Positions 12,401-19,270 of a stretch of 64,000 nucleotides of DNA are shown here, piece after piece (positions within the stretch are counted from its first letter, which is position 1; the number at the start of each line of letters is the position of its first letter). The stretch lies in the NCBI RefSeq assembly GCF_016901015.1, contig NZ_JAFEUP010000004.1, positions 434,001-498,000 on the forward strand. Reading direction: 5' to 3'. A program made the translations under genes and the position numbers. Under the pieces are notes generated by a model. The model ran no database searches and was not told the DNA's origin. It worked only from the letters and a program-made list of their open reading frames with translations. This stretch comes from Zestomonas insulae. GTDB taxonomy: Bacteria > Pseudomonadota > Gammaproteobacteria > Pseudomonadales > Pseudomonadaceae.

Positions 12401-14037
12401 GGATCGAGGCGATCGACCGTATCCAGCAGCATCGAGTGACCGAAGCGATACACCGTGTGAGCGAACTCAGCGACGATCGACGGGTCGATGGTGCTATCGA
12501 AGCCATTGGGCGCCAGGAACACGTCGATCGCCGGCTGCACCTTGCGGGCGAACTCTTCGAACACCAGGTGCTGGTACTGCATCTCGGTGCCGAACTTGGC
12601 AGCCTGGAACAGACGCTCGCCGTTCCAGACCAGCGTCGCTGGATCCGGCAGTGGTGCGTTGACATCAAGCTGGTGCGCGGCATCCAGCCAGGCGTTGAGG
12701 AAGCTAATGTCCCCATCGGCGGCAGCCTGCAGCACCACGCTCTTGGTCTGTTCGACCAGACGATTGTGTTCGGCATGGAACACGTGGTGTACCGCAGTCA
12801 GCACGATGTTTTCGTTGGTCCGCCCGTCACCGGCGATGTAGTGGGCTTCGAGCAGCTCGTTGTCGTAGGTCGTCGGATCGCCGTCGTCGCCGTCCGCGGT
12901 AGTGTCGGTATCCGGCGTAAGCGGCGTCGGCGCAGTACCTGGATTGCCATCGGCATCGCCAATCGGGTTGGCCTCATGGGCGATATCGTCGAGGAACGCA
13001 TGTCCCGTGGACAGCGCCAAGGACGCGCTCAGCGGGGTGGTCAGGTTGGTTTCCTGCAGGGTGTTTGGCCCGGTGACCAGTTGCGGGAAACCGTTGTCGC
13101 CAGGCAGGAAATTACCGTACGCATCGGTCGCCAGCAGCGGCACGCGAAACGCGTCGAGATCGCTCAGTTCAATACCGAGCATTTCCCGCGCCTGGTCCTT
13201 CACGTCGCCCCAAGTGGCCATGCCACCGTCCGCGTGGGAGATCAGGTTGCCCGTCGCCACCGGACGGCCGTTCTCATCCAGCACATATTCGCGCAGGAAC
13301 ACCTGGTGCGAGGGGTGCGACGAGTAGGTCTGGTTCTGGTCAACGAACGGGGTGGTCAGGTTGACGTTGCCGGTCACGTCGTCAGGAGTGCCAAGCTGAC
13401 CGTCAGCCCCAGGCAGTGTGGTGACGGTGGCACGCGACACGATCATGAAGTTGGTCTGGCCGCCCTCCACGTACAGCGGGTCGCCAGGTTGCAGCGGGAT
13501 GAAGATGGTGCCGCTGTTGCCCTTCTCGACCAGGTCAAGACCATGGTCGAAGAACTGCCCGAAGAAGGTGAACCAGGCGTTGAAACCGGCGGACAGACCT
13601 TCGTCTGGCGCGGTGTTGGGCAGCGCCAGGGTTTGTCCGGCGGGAATCACGTTGCCGCTCAAATCGACCAGTTGCCCATCCCCGTTCAGCACGCCGAAGC
13701 CCGCATCGATGTATGCCTGCACCGCTGCGGGGTTGGAGATGGTCTGGTCAACGATCAGATTGGAAATCTGTCGCGGCGTCGCATCGACGACATTGGCGCC
13801 AGGGGTGTAGCCGGGTCGGTACACCGGATCGACCAGGCTGGGGAACAGCACGTCCGCCGCGCCGAAATCTCCTTGCCCCGGCTGGACGTGGTTGTTGGAA
13901 CCATCGACGGTGCGCAGGCCCCATGGGACTTGCGCGTTAGGCAGTAATTCAGAGAGCGGCGTCCCGGTGGCATTCGCTTCAGCAATGAAGATCTGCTTGA
14001 GGATGAATTCCAGGTCCGATTTGATGAAATTGGCCAT
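3433..14037 (-). CDS. Giant secreted RTX protein with two animal-type haem-peroxidase modules
   Basis: The 3,534-residue protein has no N-terminal signal. Layout (approximate residues): peroxidase module 1 (1-850), RTX repeats (852-1085), beta-rich linker with an Ig-like SYIWQ module (to 1400), peroxidase module 2 (1415-2340), RTX repeats (2342-2580), linker and three more Ig-like modules (2780-3075), and a long RTX array (3090-3440). The final segment ends DFILAT, a typical type I secretion tail. Both modules keep the distal GQFFDHGLDL (His about 165 and 1615), the Arg/Glu of GDGRxNENI (about 405 and 1873) and the proximal RFGHSML His (about 532 and 1995). Each carries one G-x-D-G-x-x-G-T-x-D-D calcium motif (GADGQLGTPDD; GTDGQFGTADD), as in the two-domain P. 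putida PP_2561 peroxidase. I chose the ATG at 14037 because GAGGG precedes it and MANF starts the domain. Export by the divergent type I system is inferred. The substrate is unknown. Confidence 0.93.
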   Translation of the reverse strand: MANFIKSDLEFILKQIFIAEANATGTPLSELLPNAQVPWGLRTVDGSNNHVQPGQGDFGAADVLFPSLVDPVYRPGYTPGANVVDATPRQISNLIVDQTISNPAAVQAYIDAGFGVLNGDGQLVDLSGNVIPAGQTLALPNTAPDEGLSAGFNAWFTFFGQFFDHGLDLVEKGNSGTIFIPLQPGDPLYVEGGQTNFMIVSRATVTTLPGADGQLGTPDDVTGNVNLTTPFVDQNQTYSSHPSHQVFLREYVLDENGRPVATGNLISHADGGMATWGDVKDQAREMLGIELSDLDAFRVPLLATDAYGNFLPGDNGFPQLVTGPNTLQETNLTTPLSASLALSTGHAFLDDIAHEANPIGDADGNPGTAPTPLTPDTDTTADGDDGDPTTYDNELLEAHYIAGDGRTNENIVLTAVHHVFHAEHNRLVEQTKSVVLQAAADGDISFLNAWLDAAHQLDVNAPLPDPATLVWNGERLFQAAKFGTEMQYQHLVFEEFARKVQPAIDVFLAPNGFDSTIDPSIVAEFAHTVYRFGHSMLLDTVDRLDPNFASSEIGLLEAFLNPLEFAASGLTPEQAAGAIVRGTTRQLGNEIDEFVTDVLRNNLLGLPLDLATINIARGRDAGVPTLNAARAEFFEMTGDSQLKAYVSWNDFLNNLKHPLSLVNFIAAYGTHGSITGTLEQRRDAAFALVFGGADAPADRLDFLNATGIYAGGTLGGLNNVDLWIGGLAEKIMPFGGMLGSTFNFVFETQMEALQNGDRFYYLSRLAGLNFLTEMENNSFAKLVMEHTDVLHLPADIFSTPGLILEADQSRQFNGDLGALDPLSEDPNALVPLVIRVDANPPTQGPAADTYLRYTGDEHVVLGGTDGNDILIASIGDDTLWGDAGDDRLEGGDGNDTIEGGAGDDIITDWGGDDTLKGNDGNDVISGGNGGNLILGGAGSDFIITGEDISETFGGTGNDFILGAKTNIQTAGNEGDDWIEIGTQDGAPGDNFDPFATDAVIGHDVFVGGGGFDEVIGEGGDDIMVGSEGSDHFDGMSGYDWATYKNDTRGVSVDLLVDDLFEPPVPASNAGILDRFAEVEGLSGSSHSDILRGDNVDSVTIVNHGGATGSVLTQEGINLITGLQQFLNQMLGGNVTTFDGGNILLGGAGSDILEGRGGDDLIDGERWLDVRIRVDGHPTISSVASMTELVPYMLSGEIRPGQLSIERVLRTGESNVDTAVFSGLRDDYTVTQLAGGRVQVTDNVGDDGTDILIGVERLQFNDEGVQLVNTGNSMATGQLLIVDQNGNPIGNNDPQIGQVLRATPGNVSDADNGGAGAITGRTISYIWQAETVAGSGVFQDIVTEGGDVPETANRASFTVTAGLQGLELRVRAVYLDDDGVLENAFSAATDAVSGTVVPPAPVVQVPEAEVEPINGGLHLIRADLQFILDQIKIAERHAGGEDLLDIIPNSRLAFGLRTVDGSLNNLVRDQDQFGAADNPFPLLLDQVFRNDNDGDQIDFDGPGPGPAVTNNNYAAVRLIDTNGDGVGDTRVTTSVADADPRIISNLIVDQTISNPAVVQAYVAAGLGTLDPDGRLLDLEGNIIPAGQPLFVPNTAPDEGLSAGFNSWFTLFGQFFDHGLDLVNKGGGHGTVYIPLEADDPLIGGADGIIGDDPDTVGVDEGADDLPAAQRFMVLTRASNIAIQAGTDGQFGTADDVHFHNNQTTPFIDQNQTYTSHPSHQVFLREYVLVDGVPMDTGRLLNGSDGGLPTWADVKAQALNILRISLDDADLLNLPLLATDPYGNFIPGPGGFPQIVTQSGLQSGTAAAAIDASLAGRTGHAFLDDIAHTAAPVIVGGVLQPDADNIAGNPVPVNAQGQNTQYDNELLDAHFITGDGRGNENIGLTAVHHIFHSEHNRMVAHIQQVVLATGDAAFIAQWMREGADLSDGVQATDWDGTRLFQAARFSTEMQYQHLVFEEFARKIQPQVDLFFAPTQVYDTDINPAIVAEFAHVVYRFGHSMLTETVDRLNPEFVSSEMGLIEAFLNPLAFNQLRNPDFDPLLPAGPGNEEFIHVTADEAAGAIVRGMTRQLGNEIDEFVTEALRNNLLGLPLDLATINLARGRDTGVPSLNVARREFFEMTGDTQLKPYTSWVDYAMSMKHPESLLNFIAAYGTHAALTAADVNTLAERRAVAFALLFGGSAVLNSGTDQERTFTANDVDRLAFLNSTGSYAMQNGVTTTGVDNIDLWIGGLAEKQMPFGGLLGSTFNFVFENQMEKLQDGDRFYYLERTAGLNFLTELENNSFAKLIMANTDATHLPGDVFSTPGLILEVDQTKQLNDGLGSADPVAEPGALRPLVERGTNFLRYNGDEHVLLGGTSADDTIISSLGDDTLYGDAGDDVLEGGDGNDFLFGGAGDDILTDKGGEDNIQGGEGNDVIHGGNGIDLILGGFGSDFIVKIEDESEIFGGTGNDFILAARANEMTFGNEGDDWIEHGMADGAAGDNFDSFGNDPIVGHDVFIGEFGIIDRMDGEGGDDIMMGNGGEGDRYVGMSGFDWAAFRDDPYGVLVDFSIRAFDETPITPSTASVLARFETVEGLSGSQHSDILQGDDADAGVIATAGVHGSVMNSAGIDLITGMQEFLDTMLGGPVDSFGAGNIILGAGGSDLIEGRGGDDLIDGDRELNVRISVRSATNPDIEIASYNSMEPLVPLMVNGVYNPTQLRIVRELLNDNGNSYDTARFTGVRVDYDIQLFDDRGTADIADDIYRVIDSVAGRDGTDTLSSIERLQFSDMQVVLNDEGNQGPEGSLVILDAATGERDDTPTVGQLLRVTNVAVVDPDNVASGGAITGPVSYFWQVDLLGDGVFTDIIVEPVGGEAARATGQTFTVTDDVAGLNLRVMAIYRDQNGTLETVFSAPNSAPSEAPTISGVATQNQVLTADPSTIVDADGLAGAVFSYQWQANSGAGFVNIAGATASTLTLTQAQVGQQIRVVVSYEDDFGTVESIESAFVGPVANLNDAATGAPVVSDTTPEQGQLLTALTNGIGDLDGLGTFSFQWQQGIGSSFTDIAGATNATYTPGALQTNLQLRVIVRYTDGFGQAEQVTSAATAAVTAVTGLVVTGTNAANTLNGGAGNDVLMGLGGGDTLNGLAGLDQLFGGTGNDTLNGGDDNDTLLGEDGNDTLNGGLGADVMVGGGGNDTYVVDNLGDSVTEALNAGTDTVQTTLASYLLGANVENLTFTGAGDFTGTGNALANTITGGAGNDSLDGGAGVDRLVGGAGNDTYTIDTASDVVVEAAGGGTDTVRSSLLTYNLGGNVENYVQISGAGVINGNGLDNNMQGAGGNDTLNGGGGNDTLGGNGGNDTLNGGAGNDQLAGGLGNDTLNGDGGNDTLDGGDGDDALNGGAGTDTLVGGIGNDSLDGGTGNDVLQGGAGTDTLLGGAGDDVIDGGADADFIDGGTGNDTVTGGAGNDTMVASSGNDIFVFSAGFGTDTIIGFDANAAGGQDRLNISAFNITAATFAGSVTVADAGADTLVSFGGADSIRLVGVADHTTVTATDFILAT

Positions 14038-14727
14038 TTTCGTATTCCCTCGATGATCAATCTGGGGAAAGGCGAGGAACGACAAAATCCTGCCCACGCC
14101 CAGTCAGGCGCTGGCTTGCGCAACAGTTGGTTCAGCCGTCGAGCGAGAAGAACAGGCGCGGGTTAGGCAAAGCCACTACCCGGCACGCGGGATGCGCGCG
14201 CCTGACATTCGCGGGATTGGTTATCGCCGGCAGGGCGATTCAGCAGAGCGCTTCAGGCCGGTGGCGGGCCGTGAAACCTCGTGGCAAAGGCGTACTTCCT
14301 GGATCGCCCCTTCACTCTGCAAAAGAACGAAGTGATCGACATGTTTTGCTCCCTGAGACAAAACGCCTCGCCTTACCGTGCCAAATCGATGACAGGCGAT
14401 GGGTGGGCGGTCTCCTGATAAGACTAAAGTCCTATCGCAAAAAACTGTCAAGATTGCGTCACCAAATACGACGAGCGGCTTTAAATAGGTCAATCCGCTG
14501 TTTTTAAAAGGCTTTTCTAATCGAGTTTTCGCCGCCATAGAGCGAAATGTTCTCCAACCTGTATCGCCAGCGTGACAAACCTCACTTACACTGCTGCCTG
14601 AGGGAGCCTGCTCAGCCTTCGGACGTCTCATCAAAAGAGCCGCCGCGCTGCGTGCCGCTTAGCTGCCCTCGAAAATGCATCTGCTGCCCGCTGGCTTGCC
14701 CTTGGCAAACGGCCTCTTCGGATATGG
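14038..14727. other. 690-bp divergent regulatory region, non-coding
   Basis: This gap separates the leftward peroxidase gene from the rightward secretion operon. It is visibly more AT-rich around 14420-14530 than the flanking genes. Short open frames on both strands lack ribosome sites and recognisable protein features, so I treat the region as non-coding. It must hold at least two promoters; one leftward candidate is given separately. I see no convincing rightward sigma70 promoter. Confidence 0.6.
14423..14451 (-). promoter_or_regulatory. Candidate sigma70 promoter of the peroxidase gene
   Basis: On the minus strand a perfect -35 TTGACA (14446-14451) is followed after 17 bp by TTTAGT (14423-14428), a 4/6 match to the -10 box. 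Transcription would start near 14415 and give a leader of about 380 nt before the ATG at 14037. The -35 and spacer are good and the -10 is moderate. No direct evidence of use is available. Confidence 0.4.
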
Positions 14728-16473
14728 ATGACCACAATGGACAAGCAGTCGAATACGCGGTCCGAACTTACCGATACCTTGTATCGCCTACGCCGGACGT
14801 TCTACTCGTTGGCGGCTTTCAGTGGCGTCATCAACATCCTCATGCTGACACCGGCTGTGTACATGCTGCAGGTCTACGACCGCGCATTGGTCAGCCGCAA
14901 CGTCACGACCCTGACGATGCTGACGATTCTGGTGATCGGCCTGTTCCTGCTGATGTCGCTTCTGGAGATGCTGCGTTCGCGCGTGCTGATCCGGGTTGGC
15001 AACCGCCTCGACATGGATCTCAACCGACGGGTATTCACCGCCGCGTTCGAGCGCAATCTGAGCCGCTCCGGCGGTAACCCGGCGCAGGCGCTGCAGGACC
15101 TGTCCCAGGTCCGCCAGTTCCTCACCGGCAACGGGCTGTTCGCCTTCTTCGATGCGCCGTGGACACCGATCTACCTGCTGGTCGCCTATCTGATTCACCC
15201 GCTGCTGGGCTTGGTCACCCTGATCGGCTCGCTGATCCTGGTGGCGCTCGCCTACCTCACCGAGCGGGTCACCCAGAAACCATTGGCCGAAGCCAACCAG
15301 GCCGCCATCGCCTCAGGCACCTACGCCAACAACAACCTGCGCAACGCCGAAGTGATCGAAGCCATGGGCATGCTCCCGGCGATCGGCAAGCGCTGGTACC
15401 AGAGCCACCTGCGCATCCTGGAAATGCAGACCCTCGCCTCCGACCGCGCAGCCTCCATCAGCAGCACCAGTCGCTTCGTGCGCATCACCCTGCAATCGCT
15501 GATCCTCGGTGCCGGCGCGCTGCTGGCCATCGAAGGCAAGATCACCCCCGGTATGATGATCGCCTGCTCGATCCTCACTGGTCGCGCCCTGGCACCAGTG
15601 GAGCAAGTGATCGCCTCTTGGAAGCAGCTGCTGGGCTGCCGCACCTCCTGGGCTCGGCTGAATGACATGCTGCAGGAGTATCCGCGGCGGCCGCCGAGCA
15701 TGTCGCTGGAACGGCCGCTGGGCATGCTCTCGGTGGAGAACGCCTTCGCCGGGGCACCGGGCACCGACATCACCATCCTGCGCGGCGTGAGCTTCAACAT
15801 CGCGCCGGGGGAAAGCCTCGGGATCATCGGCCCGTCGGCGTCGGGGAAGTCCACCCTGGCCCGGCTGCTGGTCGGCGTCTGGCCGACCCACGGCGGCAAG
15901 GTGCGCCTCGACGGCGCCGATGTCTTTACCTGGAACAAGGGCGAGCTCGGCCCCTGGCTCGGCTACCTGCCGCAGGACGTCGAACTGTTCGAAGGCAGCA
16001 TCGCCGAGAACATCGCCCGCTTCGGTGAGATCGACAGCGAGGCGGTGATTCGCGCGGCGAAGCAGGCAGGCGTGCACGAAATGATCCTGCACTTTCCGCA
16101 CGGCTACGACACACGCCTGGGGGTCGATGGCAGCCCGCTGTCCGGCGGCCAGAAGCAGCGCATCGCCCTCGCCCGGGCCATGTACGGCGATCCCGCGCTG
16201 ATCGTGCTGGATGAGCCGAACGCCAACCTCGACGACGTCGGCGAGAAAGCCCTGGTCGACGCCTTGAGCGAGCTCAAATCCCGCGGAGCCACGGTGGTGC
16301 TGATCTCCCACCGCCCGAACGTACTCGGCACCGTCGACAAGGTGCTGATGCTGCGCGACGGCAGTGTGCAGATGTTCGGCTCCCGCGAAGAAATTTTCAC
16401 CGCCTTGCGCAAGGCCAGCGTGCTCTCCACCGGCACCCCGCCGCCGCTGGCCTCCGTCAAAGTACGGGAGTGA
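14728..16473 (+). CDS. Type I secretion ABC transporter (permease/ATPase, PrtD/AprD family)
   Basis: Inner-membrane engine of a type I secretion system, coupling ATP hydrolysis to export of an RTX substrate. The 581 residues form an N-terminal membrane domain (about 25-320, with hydrophobic stretches such as LTILVIGLFLLMSLLEML) and a C-terminal nucleotide-binding domain. The latter has Walker A GPSASGKST (368-376), signature LSGGQKQR (from 471), Walker B LIVLDEP (from 492) and an H-loop ISHRPN. It has no C39 peptidase domain, as in exporters of RTX proteins with an uncleaved C-terminal signal. It is the first gene of a three-gene operon; the adaptor starts 6 nt after its stop codon. The giant RTX peroxidase transcribed divergently is the obvious cargo. 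Confidence 0.95.
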   Translation: MTTMDKQSNTRSELTDTLYRLRRTFYSLAAFSGVINILMLTPAVYMLQVYDRALVSRNVTTLTMLTILVIGLFLLMSLLEMLRSRVLIRVGNRLDMDLNRRVFTAAFERNLSRSGGNPAQALQDLSQVRQFLTGNGLFAFFDAPWTPIYLLVAYLIHPLLGLVTLIGSLILVALAYLTERVTQKPLAEANQAAIASGTYANNNLRNAEVIEAMGMLPAIGKRWYQSHLRILEMQTLASDRAASISSTSRFVRITLQSLILGAGALLAIEGKITPGMMIACSILTGRALAPVEQVIASWKQLLGCRTSWARLNDMLQEYPRRPPSMSLERPLGMLSVENAFAGAPGTDITILRGVSFNIAPGESLGIIGPSASGKSTLARLLVGVWPTHGGKVRLDGADVFTWNKGELGPWLGYLPQDVELFEGSIAENIARFGEIDSEAVIRAAKQAGVHEMILHFPHGYDTRLGVDGSPLSGGQKQRIALARAMYGDPALIVLDEPNANLDDVGEKALVDALSELKSRGATVVLISHRPNVLGTVDKVLMLRDGSVQMFGSREEIFTALRKASVLSTGTPPPLASVKVRE

Positions 16474-16479
16474 CAGGTC

Positions 16480-17820
16480 ATGCAAATGAGCCAAAGCACC
16501 GACATGATCCTCGCCAACCCACAGAACACAGTGGATCTGGATGTCGGCAAACCCGCCCGCTGGGGCATCTGGCTGATCCTCGCCGGCTTCGGCGGTTTTC
16601 TCATGTGGTCGTGGGTGGCGCCGCTGGACGCCGGGGTGGTCGCCACCGGCACGGTGAAGGTCACCAGCAACCGCAAGGCGGTGCAGCACCTCACCGGCGG
16701 CACGGTGGAGGCGATTCTGGTGCGCGAAGGCGACGTGGTGAAGAAAGGCCAGGAGCTGGTGCGCCTGGACTCGCTGCGCGCCATCGCCGAACAAGGCGCG
16801 GTAAGCGCCCAGTACATCGTCAGCAAGACCGTGGAAGACCGCCTGGAAGCCGAGCGTGACAACCGCGACACGGTGTCCTTCGATCCCGACCTGCTGACCC
16901 GTTTCCCCAACGACGCGCGCCTGCGCGACGCGATGGACCTGCAGCAGCGCCTGCTCGACACCCGCCGCGCCGGGCTGGCTGGCGAGATCAGCATCCTGCA
17001 GGAAAACCTCGCGGCGTCGGCCGTGCAGCTCAAGGGCTTGCGGCAGGTCTACAGCGCGCGCTCCTCGCAGATCAAGTTCCTCAACGAGGAACTCAAGGGC
17101 ACCCGCGTGCTCGCCGCCGAAGGCTACGTACCGCGCAATCGCATGCTCGAGCTCGAGCGCAGCAACGCCGACCTCTCCGCCGGGCAAGCCGAGAACCTCA
17201 ACAACATTGCCCACGTGGCTAGCCAGATCACCGAGATCAAGCTGCGCATCCTGCAACGCCAGCACGACTACCTGAAGGAAGTCGAATCGCAGCTGACCGA
17301 TGTCGCCAAGGAGTGCACCACCCTGGCTGACCGCCTGCGGGCGCTGGATTACGAGGTGACCCACACCGTCATCCGTTCGCCGATCGACGGCATGGTGCAG
17401 GCCCTGGGCATCGCCACCATCGGCGGGGTGATCCAGCCCGGATTCAAGATCATGGAGATCGTGCCGGTCAACGAGCCGCTGCAGGTCGACGCGATGATCC
17501 CCGTGCAGGCCATCGACAAGATGGTCCCCGGCCTGGACGTCGACATGGCCTTCCCGGCGTTCAACCACTCGCAGACACCCAACATTCCCGGGCGGGTGAA
17601 AACCATCTCCGCCGACCGCCTGGTCGACGAGGAAAGCAAGCAGCCGTTCTACCTGGCCCAGGTGGAGGTGACCGCCGACGGCATGGAGTTGCTTAGCAGC
17701 AACCACATTCGCCCCGGCATGCCCGCCACCGTGACCATCAAGACCGGTGAACGCAACCTGATGAGCTACCTGCTCAAACCCATGCTCGATCGCGTCGACA
17801 GTGCCTTCAAGGAACAATGA
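16480..17820 (+). CDS. Type I secretion periplasmic adaptor (HlyD/PrtE family)
   Basis: Membrane-fusion protein of 446 residues that bridges the ABC transporter and the outer-membrane channel. It has a short cytoplasmic start, one membrane helix (about 27-46, WGIWLILAGFGGFLMWSWVA), a biotinyl/lipoyl-like strand (GGTVEAILVREGDVVKKGQ), a long Leu/Glu/Gln-rich coiled-coil hairpin (about 150-290), and a closing half-motif VIRSPIDGMVQALG with a beta-barrel after it. It follows the transporter gene by 6 nt. Its stop codon directly precedes the TolC-type gene, so the three are co-transcribed. A second in-frame Met lies two codons downstream. Confidence 0.95.
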   Translation: MQMSQSTDMILANPQNTVDLDVGKPARWGIWLILAGFGGFLMWSWVAPLDAGVVATGTVKVTSNRKAVQHLTGGTVEAILVREGDVVKKGQELVRLDSLRAIAEQGAVSAQYIVSKTVEDRLEAERDNRDTVSFDPDLLTRFPNDARLRDAMDLQQRLLDTRRAGLAGEISILQENLAASAVQLKGLRQVYSARSSQIKFLNEELKGTRVLAAEGYVPRNRMLELERSNADLSAGQAENLNNIAHVASQITEIKLRILQRQHDYLKEVESQLTDVAKECTTLADRLRALDYEVTHTVIRSPIDGMVQALGIATIGGVIQPGFKIMEIVPVNEPLQVDAMIPVQAIDKMVPGLDVDMAFPAFNHSQTPNIPGRVKTISADRLVDEESKQPFYLAQVEVTADGMELLSSNHIRPGMPATVTIKTGERNLMSYLLKPMLDRVDSAFKEQ

Positions 17821-17821
17821 A

Positions 17822-19147
17822 ATGGACCGTCATTGCCTGCTGTTCTGCCTGTTTGGGCTGGCACTGCCAGCCAGTGCCATGGACCTCAAGCAAGCCTGGG
17901 ACCTGCTGCAGTACCAGGGCCCGATCTACCGCGCCGCGGTGCACGAGAAGGAAGCGGGTGAAGAGAACCGCGCCATCGGCACCGCCGGCCTGCTGCCGCA
18001 GATCAACGCCACGGCCTACGAGAACAAGGTCAACGGCACGCAGCGGCAGAACGGCATCGACAACGACCTCGACTACGACGCCAAGGGCGCTGCGGTGCGT
18101 CTGCGCCAGCCGTTGTTCAACAAGCAGAAGATGTCCGAATACCGCCAAGGCAAGCAGCGTGCGGACTACAGCGTGGCGGTGTTCGACGCCAAGAGTCAGG
18201 ACGCCGCGGTGCGCCTGGCCGAGCGCTATTTCGACGTGCTCCTGGCCAGCGAAACCATCACCCTGGCCAAGTCCAAGCTCGATGCCTTCGAAGAACAACT
18301 GGCCTCAGCCAATCGACGCCATGAACTGGGCGCCGGGACGATCACCGACATCGACGAGTCGGCGGCCCGTCGCGACCTCGCCGACGCCGAGCTGATCGAG
18401 GCGCAGGACAACCTGGTGGTCGCCACGCGCCTGCTCGAGGAGTACATCGGCGAAACGCCCGAGTCGCTGACCACGCTGCGCCCGACCTTCGACACCCCGC
18501 CACTGCAGCCCAGCAATCTGCAGGATTGGCTGGTCAAGGCGCAGTCCGACAGCCCGCTGATCCACGCCCGTCGCTATACCCACGACCTCGCCGAAGAAGA
18601 GGTCAACCGCGCCAAGGCCGGACACTGGCCGACCCTGGACTTCGTCGCCGGCTACACCGCGGGGGAAAGCGAGACCATTTCCACCCTCGACCAGCGCAAC
18701 CGTTATGGCTCGATCGGCCTGGAGGTCAACGTGCCGATTTACAGCGGCGGCAGCGTCAGTGCCCTGTCCCGCCAGGCCACCGCCAACCGCGAGAAGGCCT
18801 GGGAGGAACTGAACGCCACGCGCCAGGAAGTGATTTCCGGCACCACCCGTGAGTTCCGCGGCATCCAGAGCGGCGCGGCGCGTATTCACGCCTTGGAGCG
18901 GGCGGTGGACTCCAACGAAAAATCACTCACCTCGACCCGCAAGAGTTTCGAGAACGGTTTCAGCACCAACTCGGACATCCTCGACGCCGAAGAGCTGCTC
19001 TACGGAGCACGGCGCGATCTGTTCGAAGCCAAGGTGCGCTACCTGATGTCACGCCTGCGCCTCGCCTCCTCGGTGGGCAGCCTCGGCGACGATGACATCA
19101 ACCACGTCAACGACTACCTCGGCCCGGAACTGCTGGTCACCCAGTAA
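17822..19147 (+). CDS. Type I secretion outer-membrane channel (TolC/AprF family)
   Basis: Outer-membrane efflux channel of 441 residues that completes the tripartite exporter. The start at 17822 gives a clean signal peptide, MDRHCLLFCLFGLALPASA, with cleavage before MDLKQAW. Frames extending further upstream would lose it. Two tandem OEP-type repeats with long amphipathic helices follow (for example LAERYFDVLLASETITLAKS and ATANREKAWEELNATRQEV), together with the beta-strand motif GSIGLEVNVPIYSGG. The gene begins 1 nt after the HlyD stop codon, so translational coupling is likely. A GC-rich hairpin follows the stop codon. Confidence 0.93.
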   Translation: MDRHCLLFCLFGLALPASAMDLKQAWDLLQYQGPIYRAAVHEKEAGEENRAIGTAGLLPQINATAYENKVNGTQRQNGIDNDLDYDAKGAAVRLRQPLFNKQKMSEYRQGKQRADYSVAVFDAKSQDAAVRLAERYFDVLLASETITLAKSKLDAFEEQLASANRRHELGAGTITDIDESAARRDLADAELIEAQDNLVVATRLLEEYIGETPESLTTLRPTFDTPPLQPSNLQDWLVKAQSDSPLIHARRYTHDLAEEEVNRAKAGHWPTLDFVAGYTAGESETISTLDQRNRYGSIGLEVNVPIYSGGSVSALSRQATANREKAWEELNATRQEVISGTTREFRGIQSGAARIHALERAVDSNEKSLTSTRKSFENGFSTNSDILDAEELLYGARRDLFEAKVRYLMSRLRLASSVGSLGDDDINHVNDYLGPELLVTQ

Positions 19148-19160
19148 CCGCCCATTGCCG

Positions 19161-19181
19161 CTGGCCCGCACCCCGGGCCAG
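19161..19181 (+). terminator. Terminator-like hairpin after the secretion operon
   Basis: An 8-bp perfect stem, CTGGCCCG/CGGGCCAG with loop CACCC, lies 14 nt past the TolC-type stop codon. No T-run follows, so it may only stabilise the mRNA 3' end or assist Rho-dependent termination before the eptA-like gene. Confidence 0.4.
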
Positions 19182-19270
19182 CCGGCCATCTAGCTCGCAA
19201 ACGCGCCAACGATTTTTTCATTTTCGCCTGACAATCCCCTCACACGCCGGCCCCTACCCTGCGCTGCACT

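Noticed and set aside
3472..13947. Very long open frames (1,367 and 1,555 codons) on the plus strand opposite the peroxidase gene
   Set aside because: They are antisense shadows of a GC-rich, repeat-rich coding strand. Their translations are monotonous Val/Ala/Gly/Asp strings with no domains, and they lack ribosome sites.
14127..14634. Possible small genes (126 codons plus strand, 137 codons minus strand) in the divergent region
   Set aside because: No ribosome site, no hydrophobic or conserved segments, and they overlap each other; more likely regulatory DNA.
15313..17817. 834-codon minus-strand frame over the secretion operon
   Set aside because: It spans two unrelated plus-strand genes (ABC transporter and HlyD), which is a typical shadow; composition is His/Gly/Val-rich with no motif.
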